Notes: a model not told the origin generated them from the sequence alone. 64,000 nucleotides of DNA from Egaibacter danicus (GCA_016707075.1 JADJII010000011.1:96404-160403), one strand, 5' to 3'; positions 1 through 8,948 are shown, counted from the first letter of the stretch. A program made the numbers and translations.

Positions 1-370
1 GCTCCACGGCACGATATGGCTGGCGTTCACGAGCTGCTCGCTGACTAAACCGGTGATACAGCAACGGGCGCCGTAGTTGTCGATGATAGATTGGCGGAAC
101 TTCCACTGATTCACGCGAACTTGCACCGTTGCGGCGCGTGTTTTACCTTCGGGGATGACCAGCGCGATCTCGGTCAAATTTTCTGCCAGCGGTTCACCAT
201 GTGCCGTCGCCAGCTTGGCGTATTCATGCGCAGCCTCGGCGGACATAGGGCCCCAGTTGGCGTGGAATTCATCCCAAACAACCCGATCAAGCGCCGATGG
301 CTTGTTCAGCCCGCTAAGCCCGCGTGCGGCGATGACCGGGTCCAAACTCTGATAGGTTGGCAAGCTTCAT
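1..370 (-). CDS. HNH restriction-endonuclease-like protein, 5' part only, with an apparent frameshift
   Basis: The minus strand encodes the N-terminal and central part of an HNH nuclease that runs off the left edge of the window. The readable protein contains KTRAATVQVRVNQWKFRQ, then YGARCCITG and VNASHIVPW, the start of the HNH zinc-ribbon and catalytic region (ITG, ASHI) of HNH_2-type putative restriction endonucleases. An ATG at 368-370 starts MKLANLSE, but the frame must change near position 345 (a TTT run) to continue into DPVIAARGLSGLNKPSALD. One T fewer would give a continuous reading. Either the gene is decaying or there is a one-base error. Catalytic residues beyond the first His are outside the window. 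Confidence 0.6.
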
Positions 371-636
371 GGGCCACAGAACCGGGGTGTTCCTCTGCCA
401 AGCTTAACGCGCTAGTTGTTTCACCTGGCGTTACGGGCGTCCAGCTTGCCAAACGGTAACTGCATATAGGTGTAGCGTGGGCAAAAGATGCTGGCGGGTC
501 CAATCAATATGGGAAGCGAGGGTTTGGCAACAAAGTCTCCGTTGCGGCGTATAGCCCGGAGTATCGAGACTTTTGCTACCAGCCACGAGTTGTCATTAAT
601 AGCGAGTGCACCGCCCGTGGGGCGTTGCGAAAGGTG

Positions 637-979
637 TCAGGTGGTAATGCGCAGTCGTCCTCTCACATAGAAGACGGTCCAGTCACCGTAAAACTTGTTG
701 TTGAACAAAACCATGTCGTCACTGACCGTCAGCGTGGGATCGACTTGGGTGGGAAAGTAGCGCTTGGCGTCAGTGTTTGACTCAAAACCCAGTTTGATGT
801 TGCTGGTGTAGGTGGTGTGCACGAAGGAAAGCCGCGTCCGATCAACGGTCCGTTGAAGCCCAATCCGTCATTTGGTCGTTCGGATCGTGTCTGCCTGTGA
901 AATAAAACCAAGATACAAACCCGGTCTTGTCCGGCTTTGTGCCGTAGTCAGGAATAGGGTCGTTAGCAGCGACGTGCAT
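637..979 (-). pseudogene. small hypothetical protein, broken by a frameshift
   Basis: An ATG at 979 preceded by a strong AGGAG ribosome binding site opens a frame beginning MHVAANDPIPDYGTKPD that stops after 45 codons at 842. In another frame, from about 865 to 637, a continuous segment (LQRTVDRTRLSFVHTTYTS through FYVRGRLRITT) ends at a normal stop. Removing one G from the GGG run near 863-865 joins the two into one protein of about 113 residues. The second half alternates polar and aromatic residues like beta-strands. I do not recognise the family. The good Shine-Dalgarno sequence and the clean continuation argue for one gene with a base error or a recent mutation. Confidence 0.4.
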
Positions 980-1368
980 GTTGGGCTCCTCTGATGAAAG
1001 GCGCCAAGGCTAGCTGTCGAGATCGCGTTTGTGACCCAGGGCTTTGCCTGGGTGACGCTAGCTGGATATATAGGCAGGATGGACGCTTGGCGGCATTTTG
1101 CCCAGTTTGATGTGCCAAATCGACCTCTAGCCTGCACCAGATATGCGTGAGCAGCTATTAGATACATAGCAATTCACAGATACTTTCAGCACCTTCTTGA
1201 CTCGTCCATGCTCCTCTGTTTGTAGCGTTTTGTTACAAGCCCATTCATACAGTCTTTGGCAGCCCATGGTTATCATGCGCGTTCAGCTACGGTAGTTGTA
1301 GCAGCCGCATTGCCGCTTCCGGCGGTAACATCAGCGCACTAAATAATTAACCGAGGGCTTGGGCAACC
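980..1368. other. intergenic stretch, no gene seen apart from one palindromic repeat copy
   Basis: No reading frame with a plausible product or ribosome binding site was found. The stretch holds one copy of the repeat described at 1110-1173 and otherwise unremarkable sequence leading to the NERD-domain gene. Confidence 0.5.
1110..1173 (+). repeat. palindromic intergenic repeat, copy R1
   Basis: Member of the roughly 60-base repeat family seen throughout the window: a GCCAAAT/GGCCTCTAGCC-like left part, a TATGCGTGAGCAGCTAT core and a closing ATAGCAA, so that AGCTAT and ATAGC can pair. It lies in the intergenic region upstream of the first NERD gene. Confidence 0.7.
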
Positions 1369-1974
1369 ATGATCTTCAAGGAGTTGGACTCGTTCGAAAG
1401 CCAGAACGCGGACACGTTGGCCATTCATCGCGCGCAGGAGCAGATGACTTATTACCTGCGTCGCGCGTTTGGCACGAGTGAGGATGTGGATGCGCTGAGT
1501 GGCTTGCGGCTGAGCTCGGGCGGCATTGATGCGCAGGTTGACCATCTGGTGCTGCACCCGTATGGCATGGTGATTGTGGATTGCCAGAGTGTGCTGGGCG
1601 GTTTGCAGGTGCGCTACGACGGGCAGTGGATGCGCTGGCGCAACAGCAGCGCGGTGGCGATGCCGTCTCCCATTGAGCGGGTGTTTGCGCAGGCGTCGGC
1701 TTTCAAGCAGTTTCTGGACAAAAAGGTGAAGCAGCCGGGGTTTTTCAGCCGGGTGGAGATTGCGGTGCTGGTGGCGGTGCCGGACAAGGGCACGATTGAG
1801 TGGCCGTCCAGCGGTGCACTGTCGGTCGTTTGCAACGCCGATCAGGTGCCCAACCGGGTGCGAAAGCATGTGGAAGAGTGTGCTGGCCGGATGGCCGGGC
1901 CCGGTGTGCTGAATCTGGAGCAGCGCCACCGGCTGGCCGAGTTTTTGCACGCATCGCACAAACCACTGAGTTGA
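1369..1974 (+). CDS. NERD-domain protein (nuclease-related), copy 1
   Basis: This 201-residue cytoplasmic-looking protein has no signal peptide. Residues about 20-85 match the NERD fold: the ID.QVDHLVLHPYGMVIVDCQ stretch corresponds to the usual iDHLvv..yG.fviE.K core of this nuclease-related family. The active-site Asp of the VDH motif is present, but the usual E-x-K is replaced by D-C-Q, so nuclease activity is doubtful. The start ATG follows a GAGGGCTTGGGCAACC leader. A diverged paralogue follows at 2129, and the two share EQMxYYLRRAFG near the N terminus and VCNADQVP plus RRLAEFL-HASHK-like C-terminal motifs. Function unknown. Confidence 0.7.
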   Translation: MIFKELDSFESQNADTLAIHRAQEQMTYYLRRAFGTSEDVDALSGLRLSSGGIDAQVDHLVLHPYGMVIVDCQSVLGGLQVRYDGQWMRWRNSSAVAMPSPIERVFAQASAFKQFLDKKVKQPGFFSRVEIAVLVAVPDKGTIEWPSSGALSVVCNADQVPNRVRKHVEECAGRMAGPGVLNLEQRHRLAEFLHASHKPLS

Positions 1975-1993
1975 GGGTGTTTTTGGGCGTTTT

Positions 1994-2054
1994 GGGGTGC
2001 CAAATTGGCACTTGGACCGCACTGGATATGCGCGAGCAGCTATCAAAAGTGAAG
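1994..2054 (+). repeat. palindromic intergenic repeat, copy R2
   Basis: GGTGCCAAATTGGCAC, then GATATGCGCGAGCAGCTATCAAAAG. It sits between the two NERD paralogues. The closing arm is diverged (GTGAAGC instead of ATAGC). Confidence 0.7.
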
Positions 2055-2128
2055 CGTTTTGGACGCTTGCCCGAGTGGGGTGCTGCCGGGTAATATTGGA
2101 AGTTCAACAGCAGGGGCAAAATCTCGCC

Positions 2129-2811
2129 GTGATCTACAAGGAGTTGGACCCGTTCGAAGCCAAGGCCCAGGAGCAGATGGCCTACTACTTGCGCCGTGCG
2201 TTTGGCTCGAGCGGGGAGGTGGACGTGATCAACGGCCTGGTGCTGCGCTCGGGCGACATTCGTGCGCAGATGCACCACTTGGTGATTCATTCCTATGGTT
2301 TGCTGCTGATCGAAAACGTGGCGGTGCGCGGCACCATCAACATTGAGGCCGACTGGCAGTGGGTCAACATGCACCGCGGCGTGGCCAAGCCGATGCGCTC
2401 GCCGGTGACGGAGATCAAGCTGCAGGCGCTGGCGCTGGAGGCCTTTCTGGACAAGAAGGTCAAGCAAAAGAGTTTTTTCCACAGTCTGGAGCTGGATGTG
2501 CTGGTGGCGGTGCCTGACACGCGCGCCATCCAGTGGGCTGAGGGCGGCGCTTTTCCCGAGGTGTGCAACGCAGATCAGGTGCCCACCGGGTGATAGACCG
2601 TGTTGCCCAGTGCGGCCATGACGCCGGCAAGCCCGGCAAGCTGATTCCCGAACAGCGCCGCCGTCTGGCGGAGTTCTTGAGGGCGTCACACAAGATCTTG
2701 CCGCGGCTGGTGCCCAGTGCGGATGATCCGCTGTCCACCCGCGGTTCCGAACTGGGGCCGATGTCGGGCCCGACCTGGGCGCCGTCATCCCGCATTTCGG
2801 ATCTGGGCTGA
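2129..2811 (+). CDS. NERD-domain protein, copy 2, with an apparent frameshift
   Basis: Paralogue of the gene at 1369. A GTG start at 2129 gives MIYKELDPFEAKAQEQ, matching the MIFKELDSFES start of copy 1. The first frame stops at 2593 just after VCNADQVP. The neighbouring frame continues RVIDRVAQCGHDAGKPGKL and RRRLAEFLRASHK to a stop at 2811, which aligns with the end of copy 1. One missing C in CCCACCGGG near 2583 explains the break. The nuclease core is more degenerate than in copy 1: the VDH motif is MHH and the E-x-K position reads ENV. A C-terminal extension of about 35 residues is unique to this copy. Probably inactive as a nuclease. Confidence 0.55.
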
Positions 2812-2875
2812 AACCGCCGGGGTTTACCGCCCGCCGTGGCTTGAATCCACGCCCATGTGCTCCACATAAGGAGTT

Positions 2876-4051
2876 ATGGCTTTAATTCCCCTTTTTCTGG
2901 TTTCCGGTTTGCTGCATGCTTATGTGGGCTGGCGCATTGGGCCGGCCCTTGGTGTTTTTGGTGGTGCCTTTTGGGGCGCGGAGGTCGCGCTGTGGTTGCT
3001 GCTGGCCGTATCCACCGCACTGGTGCCCATGGGCCTGGTGGCGCGGCGCTTCGCCAAACCACCGGCATCGGACGTGCTGACCTGGCTGGGGCTGCTGTTC
3101 ATGGGGCTGATGTCGTCACTGCTGGTGCTGACGGTGCTGCGCGACGTGCTGTTGCTGGCGGCAGGTGCGCTGGCTCTGGTGTGGCCGCAGGAGTTTGTCG
3201 CTGACGGTCTGACCTTGTGGAGTGCGGTGGCAGTGCCGTTGCTGGGCCTGGGCGTGACGGCTTTGGGCTACTGGAATGCGCGGCGCACGGCCGGCGTGGT
3301 GCGGGTGGATGTGCCAATTGCCGGTTTGCCGGCTGATCTGCACGGTTTTACCGTGGCGCAGATCAGCGACATTCACGTGGGGCCGACCATCAAGAACGGT
3401 TATCTGCAGCGCATTGTGTCTGCGGTGAACGCGCTGGGGGTGGATCTGGTGGCCATTACCGGGGACCTGGTGGATGGCAGTGTGAAAGATCTTTCCGGCC
3501 ATGTGGCGCCGCTATCCGGCCTGACCTCGCGCCACGGCACCTATTTTGTGACGGGCAACCATGAGTATTACTCGGGCGCCCACGCGTGGATTGACGAACT
3601 TCGGCGCCTGGGCGTGCAGGTGCTGATGAATGAGCATGTGGTGCTGAACCATGGTGACCCGAAGCGGGAAGCCAGCACAGCCATGCTGGTTGTGGCAGGG
3701 GTGAGTGATTACTCAGCACACCATTTTGATGAAACCCACCGCAGCGACGCCAAGGCCGCCATGGATGGCGCGCCTGAGCATGCGGGGTTTCGGCTGCTGT
3801 TGGCGCACCAGCCGCGCAGTGCGGCGGGCGCAGCGCAGGCAGGGTTTGATTTGCAGCTGTCAGGCCATACGCATGGCGGGCAATTCTGGCCGTGGAACCA
3901 CTTTGTGCGGTTTCAGCAGCCGTTCACCGCGGGGCTGCACAAGCTGCAGGACCTGTGGGTTTACACCAGCCGGGGCACGGGTTATTGGGGACCGCCCAAG
4001 CGCTTTGGTGCGCCATCGGAAATCACGCACCTGCGGCTGGTGGCGGCCTGA
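2876..4051 (+). CDS. membrane-anchored metallophosphoesterase
   Basis: This 391-residue protein has four or five hydrophobic helices in residues 1-135, followed by a calcineurin-type metallophosphoesterase domain. The metal-binding motifs are in order: QISDIHVG (about 162-169), GDLVDG (about 197), GNHEYY (about 228), LLLAHQP (about 305) and LSGHTHGGQ (about 325). This is the YaeI/YkuE-like arrangement, whose members hydrolyse phosphodiesters or act on lipid-linked substrates at the cytoplasmic membrane. The substrate here is not evident. AAGGAG lies just before the ATG. It is a single gene, not obviously co-transcribed with its neighbours. Confidence 0.85.
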   Translation: MALIPLFLVSGLLHAYVGWRIGPALGVFGGAFWGAEVALWLLLAVSTALVPMGLVARRFAKPPASDVLTWLGLLFMGLMSSLLVLTVLRDVLLLAAGALALVWPQEFVADGLTLWSAVAVPLLGLGVTALGYWNARRTAGVVRVDVPIAGLPADLHGFTVAQISDIHVGPTIKNGYLQRIVSAVNALGVDLVAITGDLVDGSVKDLSGHVAPLSGLTSRHGTYFVTGNHEYYSGAHAWIDELRRLGVQVLMNEHVVLNHGDPKREASTAMLVVAGVSDYSAHHFDETHRSDAKAAMDGAPEHAGFRLLLAHQPRSAAGAAQAGFDLQLSGHTHGGQFWPWNHFVRFQQPFTAGLHKLQDLWVYTSRGTGYWGPPKRFGAPSEITHLRLVAA

Positions 4052-4187
4052 GGCGGCAATTCCACAACACTTAAGGGATGAAATGCAGGCTTGGCGCGGG
4101 CTTGCTGTTGCCAAAAGGCCACTTGAACGATGCGCGATGATATAACCGTGGGATTCTAAAAATACGGCTGATTCCGTTTCCCACGCC

Positions 4188-4565
4188 ATGGATTGTCTCC
4201 CGCACATTCACGTTGCTGCCATTCACGACAGCGCAGGTTTTCAGTCAGCAACTCCCGGTATCGGGGTGTTTTGTACCCGGGAGAAAGAAAACTCCTCCGC
4301 CATCATGGGGGCGGGCATTCTGGAGAACAGCCTGGGCAGGACCAGCGTTTACGGCATGTACGGCTGGCGGCCGCTGTCGGTAGGCCCCGTGAAGCTGGGA
4401 GCTTTTGGCGGGGTCATTACCGGCTACAAGAAATCAGCAGACGTGTTTGTGGGCGTGAGCGCATCCGTGCCATTCAGTTGGGGTGAGGTGCATTTGCTGT
4501 TGCTCCCCAATGTGCCCAGCATTTCACCAACCACGCTCGGACTGTCGTTTACAGTTCGGTTCTAA
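4188..4565 (+). CDS. hypothetical small protein
   Basis: This 125-residue frame ends 33 bases before the diguanylate cyclase start. The C-terminal two thirds are rich in Gly, aromatic and beta-prone residues (GRTSVYGMYGW, KLGAFGGVITGYKK, VFVGVSASVPF) and it ends in LSFTVRF, a terminal-Phe pattern common in outer-membrane beta-barrel proteins and phage-type small barrels. There is no convincing signal peptide and no strong Shine-Dalgarno sequence, so the start is uncertain. No family recognised. Confidence 0.5.
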   Translation: MDCLPHIHVAAIHDSAGFQSATPGIGVFCTREKENSSAIMGAGILENSLGRTSVYGMYGWRPLSVGPVKLGAFGGVITGYKKSADVFVGVSASVPFSWGEVHLLLLPNVPSISPTTLGLSFTVRF

Positions 4566-4598
4566 ACGGCCGATATGTCGTGAGTCGGACATATACGC

Positions 4599-6155
4599 AT
4601 GACAGACTCCAAAGCCCCAGCCAAGAAACCATTCGAGATTGCCCGTGAAGCGCTGATGCAGCTCACGGCGCGCAAACTGGTACCGACGCCGCTCAACTAC
4701 CAGGCGGTCTATAACGAGATTGCCGGCATTCCCAATGTGCAGCCATTTCCGGAAGAGCCTTTGCGCCAGCTGGCTGCGGAGCTGCCGGCCAGAAACCCGG
4801 GTCAGGAGAAACAGCTGGCCCTGCTGGATTCGGCCATTGGCCGGCGTTCATGGGCGGGCGTGCAAAACGCGATGGTGGCCTACGTGGGTTTTGGCATGCC
4901 CAGCCCATCCTCCATGCCGGCGCCACTGTCGGCATCGGGTCCGCCGACGCCAGTAGCGCCCGCTCTCACAGCAGATTTTCTGGAGCAGATTGCCCGGCTG
5001 ATTGAGCATATGCAGCCCGCGCTGGGAACGGACGATGCACGGTTTGCCGAGCAGACCCAGGCCGTGGTGAAGGCGTTGCGCCGGACCGATGCCGACCTGA
5101 CGGAAACCAAGATGCTGCTGGCCAACTACAGCCACCGCGTGTCGTTCACGGCGGAAGACCAGGCCGAGATCAAGGCCAACCTGTTGCGGCTGCTGCACCT
5201 GATTTTTCAGAACATTGGCGAGCTGAGTCTGGATGACCGCTGGCTGAAGGGCCAGATTGACGGGCTGATGGTGGCGTCAACGCCGCCGCTCTCCCTGCGC
5301 CGGCTGGATGATCTGGAGGGTCGTCTGAAAGATGTGATCTTCAAGCAGACCGAAGCCAAGGGCCGCGCGCTGGAGGCACAGGAAGAAATGCGCCAGATGT
5401 TGCTGACGTTCATCGAACGTTTGTCGCAGATGTCGGACTCGACCAGCGTGTTCCAGTCCAAGCTGGAAGAAAACGCGCGCCTGATCGAGCAGGCCAAAAC
5501 GCTGGCCGAGATTGCACCCGTGCTGAAAGAAGTGGTGGGCGCAACCCGTGGCATGGCGCGCGACAGCCTGAGCACGCGCGACGAGCTGCGCAACATGCGC
5601 GAGAAAACCCTGAACACCGACGCCGAGATCGCCAAGCTGCACCAGGAGCTGGACCGGGTGAGCACGCTGGCGCGGCATGACACGCTCACTGGCGCGCTGA
5701 ACCGCAAGGGGCTGGATGAGGCGGTGAAACGTGAGGTGTCCAGCTTCCGGCGCAAGGAAACACCGCTGAGTGTGGGCCTGCTGGACATTGACAATTTCAA
5801 GCAGCTCAACGACCGGCTGGGACATGCCACGGGTGACGTGGCGCTGGCGCATTTGTCCAAGGTGGCACGTGAGTGCATGCGCCCGCAGGATACGCTGGCG
5901 CGTTATGGCGGCGAAGAATTCGTGATTCTGTTCCCGGACACGCCGCTGGACCGGGCAATGGATGCCATGACACGTTTACAGCGCGAGTTGACGACGCGGT
6001 TCTTTCTGGCAGGGACCGAGAAGATCCTGATCACGTTCAGTGCCGGTGTGGCGCAGCTGGCGCCTGACGAGTCTGGCGAAGACGCCATCAAGCGGGCCGA
6101 CCAGGCCATGTATCTGGCCAAGCGGGCGGGCAAGAACCGCGTGCTGGGGGCCTGA
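4599..6155 (+). CDS. GGDEF-domain diguanylate cyclase
   Basis: This 518-residue soluble protein makes cyclic di-GMP from two GTP. Residues 1-110 are a conserved N-terminal helical region, about 110-355 is helical and partly coiled-coil, and about 360-518 is the GGDEF domain starting at ARHDTLTGALNRKG. The active site GGEEF is at about 437-441, with a product-inhibition I-site RPQD at about 428-431, correctly five residues upstream, so the enzyme should be active and feedback-controlled. There are no membrane segments and no known sensor domain, so its input signal is unknown. It is followed after 7 bases by the NnrU-like gene, with which it may be co-transcribed. Confidence 0.9.
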   Translation: MTDSKAPAKKPFEIAREALMQLTARKLVPTPLNYQAVYNEIAGIPNVQPFPEEPLRQLAAELPARNPGQEKQLALLDSAIGRRSWAGVQNAMVAYVGFGMPSPSSMPAPLSASGPPTPVAPALTADFLEQIARLIEHMQPALGTDDARFAEQTQAVVKALRRTDADLTETKMLLANYSHRVSFTAEDQAEIKANLLRLLHLIFQNIGELSLDDRWLKGQIDGLMVASTPPLSLRRLDDLEGRLKDVIFKQTEAKGRALEAQEEMRQMLLTFIERLSQMSDSTSVFQSKLEENARLIEQAKTLAEIAPVLKEVVGATRGMARDSLSTRDELRNMREKTLNTDAEIAKLHQELDRVSTLARHDTLTGALNRKGLDEAVKREVSSFRRKETPLSVGLLDIDNFKQLNDRLGHATGDVALAHLSKVARECMRPQDTLARYGGEEFVILFPDTPLDRAMDAMTRLQRELTTRFFLAGTEKILITFSAGVAQLAPDESGEDAIKRADQAMYLAKRAGKNRVLGA

Positions 6156-6162
6156 GGCGGCC

Positions 6163-6741
6163 ATGACGTATCTGATTCTGGGGCTGATCATTTTTCTGGG
6201 TGTGCACTCGGTGCGCATCGTGGCGGATGGCTGGCGTACACGAATGCTGGCACAGGTGGGGGAGCGCGTCTGGAAGGGTGTTTACTCGCTGCTGTCGCTG
6301 CTGGGGTTTGGCCTGATCATCTGGGGCTTTGGTGTTGCGCGTGAAACGCCGGTGATGCTGTGGATGCCACCGGTTGGCATGCGCCATGCGGCTTCCCTGC
6401 TGACGCTGGTGGCATTTGTGCTGTTGGCGGCGGCCTATGTGCCGGGCAATGCGCTCAAGGCGCGTTTTCACCACCCGATGGTGCTGGGCGTCAAGACCTG
6501 GGCGCTGGCGCATCTGCTGGCCAATGGCAGCGTGGCGCATGCGGTGCTGTTCGGCTCATTTCTGGTCTGGGGCGCGCTGGATTTCATGGCGGCCCGCCGG
6601 CGTGACCGTGCGCAGGGTACGCAATACCCGGCTGGTGATGTGGCGAGTACCGTTACCGCTGTACTGGCAGGGGCTGTTGCCTGGGGCGTGTTTGCGTTTG
6701 TGTTGCACGGCCTGCTGATCGGGATACGGCCCGTCGCCTGA
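6163..6741 (+). CDS. NnrU family membrane protein
   Basis: This 192-residue protein has about six hydrophobic helices and fits the NnrU family (HSVRIVAD near the N terminus; HHPMVLGVKTWALAHLLANG in the middle). The family was named for a denitrification-linked gene, but many members sit outside nitrogen oxide clusters and the molecular role is unknown. The ATG at 6163 was chosen because it directly follows the stop of the diguanylate cyclase and gives the usual family length; a longer upstream frame would overlap that gene by more than 100 bases. Confidence 0.8.
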   Translation: MTYLILGLIIFLGVHSVRIVADGWRTRMLAQVGERVWKGVYSLLSLLGFGLIIWGFGVARETPVMLWMPPVGMRHAASLLTLVAFVLLAAAYVPGNALKARFHHPMVLGVKTWALAHLLANGSVAHAVLFGSFLVWGALDFMAARRRDRAQGTQYPAGDVASTVTAVLAGAVAWGVFAFVLHGLLIGIRPVA

Positions 6742-6765
6742 GGCCGTCATTTTGCGGGCTCTCTT

Positions 6766-6975
6766 CTAGGGAGTCAGAATCCACTGGATGATGAACTTGG
6801 CGGCAAAGCCCACCATGCCGAACGCCAGACCCAGAAACAGCACAAAGGTGCCGAATTTGCCGGCCTTGGATTCCCAGGCCAGGTGTCCGATGATGAACAG
6901 CATGTAGAGCATGAAGGCGCCCACGCCGAAGGAAAGGCCAAAGCCGGCGATCTGCTCTTCAGAAAAACCAAACAT
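6766..6975 (-). CDS. DUF2788 family small membrane protein
   Basis: This 69-residue protein has two transmembrane helices (about 10-30 and 42-65) separated by a short charged loop (HLAWESKAGKFG). The size and the FGLSFGVGAF / GLAFGMVGFAAKFIIQW pattern fit DUF2788, a family of uncharacterised inner-membrane proteins. Its start codon touches the stop of the DUF2189 gene upstream, so the two are translationally coupled. Confidence 0.75.
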   Translation of the reverse strand: MFGFSEEQIAGFGLSFGVGAFMLYMLFIIGHLAWESKAGKFGTFVLFLGLAFGMVGFAAKFIIQWILTP

Positions 6976-7871
6976 CAGTGGCCACCCGTCTCACTGGCAG
7001 GTGCGGCATTTGCTTCGGTTTCACGCAGGGGCACGCCGGAGACGTCCACCAGATCGCGGTAGGCATGCCAGCTGGCATGTCCGAGCATGGGAATGACGGC
7101 AATCAGCCCCAGCAGCAGCGAACCCAGCCCCAGCAGTGTGAAAAGCATGATCAGGCCGGACCACACCGCCATGGTCACGGGGTTGGCCAGCACGGCCTGC
7201 CAGCTGGTCAGTACTGCCTGCAACAGTGTGACCCGCCGGTCCAGCAACAGCGGCATGGCTACGACGCTGGAAGCAAACATGGGGGCCGCCATCAGGCCAC
7301 CCATCGCCAGCCAGAGTTCGAACAGCCAGCCATGGCGGGCCAGCACCACGTGCTGAACGAAGTCCAGCGGGGTATGAATGGGCGCGGGAGCCAGCAGTGT
7401 GATAAGGGCCGCCGACGTGAGCACCCAGCCCGTGGCCGCCAGCGCCAGCAGCGCGCCAAACTGCACCATGCACCAATAGTCATTGCCCCATTTGTTGAAG
7501 TGGCTGCCCTGCCAGTTCAGCCAGGTTTTGAGTACGACGCGGTAGTCGGCTTTTTCACCCCGCTCCAGCGCGCGGCTCAGGGCATACAGACTGGTTGCCA
7601 ACACCGGCGCCACCACCAGAAAGCCGGACAGCGCGCCAGACAGCAGCCAGAAGCGGTTGTGCGCCACAGCGACGATGGCCGCACCAAAAAACGCCAGCGC
7701 AAGGCCGTGGGCAAAACTGACCCAGCCTGCTCGGGCCATGTCGCGCCAGGCAAGCACCAGCCAGACGAAGGGCTGTTGGGGGCTGATGGAGCGTACGACC
7801 GGCAGGGCTGAAGGGGCTGATGGCACGGGAGGGACTGTTGTGGTGGCGAAAGCCAAAGTGTACCTGCGCAT
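6975..7871 (-). CDS. DUF2189 family membrane protein
   Basis: Polytopic inner-membrane protein of about 298 residues with five or six helices and the DUF2189 pattern: an N-terminal cytosolic stretch, then WLVLAWRDMARAGWVSF, SHFNKWGNDYWCMVQFG and LGHASWHAYRDLVD near the C terminus. The function of the family is unknown. The ATG at 7871 gives the family length; the alternative GTG at 7889 adds six residues. It is divergently transcribed from the glutaredoxin-like gene at 7904, leaving only about 32 bases for both promoters. Confidence 0.8.
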   Translation of the reverse strand: MRRYTLAFATTTVPPVPSAPSALPVVRSISPQQPFVWLVLAWRDMARAGWVSFAHGLALAFFGAAIVAVAHNRFWLLSGALSGFLVVAPVLATSLYALSRALERGEKADYRVVLKTWLNWQGSHFNKWGNDYWCMVQFGALLALAATGWVLTSAALITLLAPAPIHTPLDFVQHVVLARHGWLFELWLAMGGLMAAPMFASSVVAMPLLLDRRVTLLQAVLTSWQAVLANPVTMAVWSGLIMLFTLLGLGSLLLGLIAVIPMLGHASWHAYRDLVDVSGVPLRETEANAAPASETGGH

Positions 7872-7903
7872 AATGCGGGCTTTGCACACCGAAAGAAGTT
7901 ACC

Positions 7904-8269
7904 ATGCCACGCCCTATCCTGGATGAATCCCGTATTCACGCTGCGATTCGCAACAAGGTCGCCTCGCATCATCAGGACATCGTGAACGAGGTGCAGGCAG
8001 CAGTTGCCGCCAACCCGGTCGTGGTGGTGGGCATGAGCCAGAACCCGATGCCGCGTAAGGCGCGCCGTCTGCTGGATGCGGCCAATGTGCCCTACCGTTA
8101 TCTGGAATACGGCAGTTATCTCAACAACTGGCGTAAACGCAACGCACTGAAAATGTGGACCGGCTGGCCCACATTTCCCATGATTTTTGTCAAAGGCACG
8201 CTGGTGGGCGGTGCCGTTGATCTGGAAAAACTGATTGCCAGCGGAGAGCTGGCAACCCTGCTGACCTAG
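7904..8269 (+). CDS. glutaredoxin-like protein without any cysteine
   Basis: This 121-residue protein has a glutaredoxin/thioredoxin-like layout: VVVVGMSQNPMPRKARRLLDAANV corresponds to the strand-active-site-helix region, VPYRYLEYGSY to the second strand, and TGWPTFPMIFVKGTLVGGAVDL to the cis-proline (TFP) and glutathione-binding GG motif. The active-site CxxC/CGFS position reads MSQN, and the whole protein contains no Cys, so it cannot do thiol chemistry. It may bind glutathione or an Fe-S cluster partner non-catalytically, or be a structural relative. The stop is one base from the convergent Spy-like gene. Confidence 0.75.
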   Translation: MPRPILDESRIHAAIRNKVASHHQDIVNEVQAAVAANPVVVVGMSQNPMPRKARRLLDAANVPYRYLEYGSYLNNWRKRNALKMWTGWPTFPMIFVKGTLVGGAVDLEKLIASGELATLLT

Positions 8270-8270
8270 T

Positions 8271-8765
8271 TCAGCTCTTGCCCATCATCGGGCCATGACC
8301 CATCATGCCGCCGCCGTGGCGTCCGCCACGCTGGCCGCTATGGTTCATATGCTCGGCGTCAAACACCTTCTTTTGCTCTGCGTTCAGCGCGGCGTAGAAG
8401 GCCTTGGTGGCGTCGGCCCGTTTGTTCATCTCGACATCCCGTGTGGCACGCATGGTCTTCATGAAGTCGATGCGTTCGGGCGTGGTCATTTTCTCAATGG
8501 CCGCACGGTCGGGATGTGCAGCCGCCTGGGCGGCGGGCGGTTTCATGGCGCCGGTATAAGCGGTCCATGCGCCTTCCTGAGCAGGCGTGAGCTTGAGCTT
8601 GGCCTTGAGGTCATCCTGGCGCTTGACCATCATTTGCTGCATCTTGGCCGGGTCACCCTGGCCGTGACGCATGCCACCCTCATGGCCCATGCCCTGTGCA
8701 ACAGCGGTGAAGCCCACTGTGGCGAGCAAGCCGGCGATCAACAGGGGTTTGAATACGGATTTCAT
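8271..8765 (-). CDS. periplasmic Spy/CpxP-like LTXXQ-motif protein, His/Met-rich
   Basis: This 164-residue protein has a clear signal peptide (MKSVFKPLLIAGLLATVGF, then AVAQ cleavage). The mature part is helical with KLKLTPAQEGAW and AALNAEQKKVFD, the two LTxxQ-like motifs of Spy/CpxP periplasmic chaperones. Both ends are rich in Gly, His and Met (GMGHEGGMRHGQGD; MNHSGQRGGRHGGGMMGHG), suggesting metal binding, plausibly copper, but this is inference. AAGGAAG precedes the ATG. Family members buffer protein misfolding or envelope stress and are often induced by envelope two-component systems. Confidence 0.85.
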   Translation of the reverse strand: MKSVFKPLLIAGLLATVGFTAVAQGMGHEGGMRHGQGDPAKMQQMMVKRQDDLKAKLKLTPAQEGAWTAYTGAMKPPAAQAAAHPDRAAIEKMTTPERIDFMKTMRATRDVEMNKRADATKAFYAALNAEQKKVFDAEHMNHSGQRGGRHGGGMMGHGPMMGKS

Positions 8766-8904
8766 ATACGCTTCCTTTTTCAGTTAAGAAGCCTGAGAGC
8801 GCAAATGCGTTATCAGGTTGAAAAGAAGTTTGCGCGCCCCGTGTATCTGCCAGATGGCTGTTCGATAAGAGTTTGTAAAGTTTTGATGCCGGGCCGTCCC
8901 AAAG

Positions 8905-8928
8905 CAAAACGGCCCCACAGGGGGGCCG
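8905..8928 (-). terminator. Rho-independent terminator downstream of the DUF2892 gene
   Basis: On the minus strand CGGCCCC and GGGGCCG form a 7-base stem with a 5-base loop, followed by TTTTGCTTT. It starts about 20 bases after the stop of the gene at 8949. Confidence 0.7.
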
Positions 8929-8948
8929 CGATGCGTGGGGGTAGTTGT

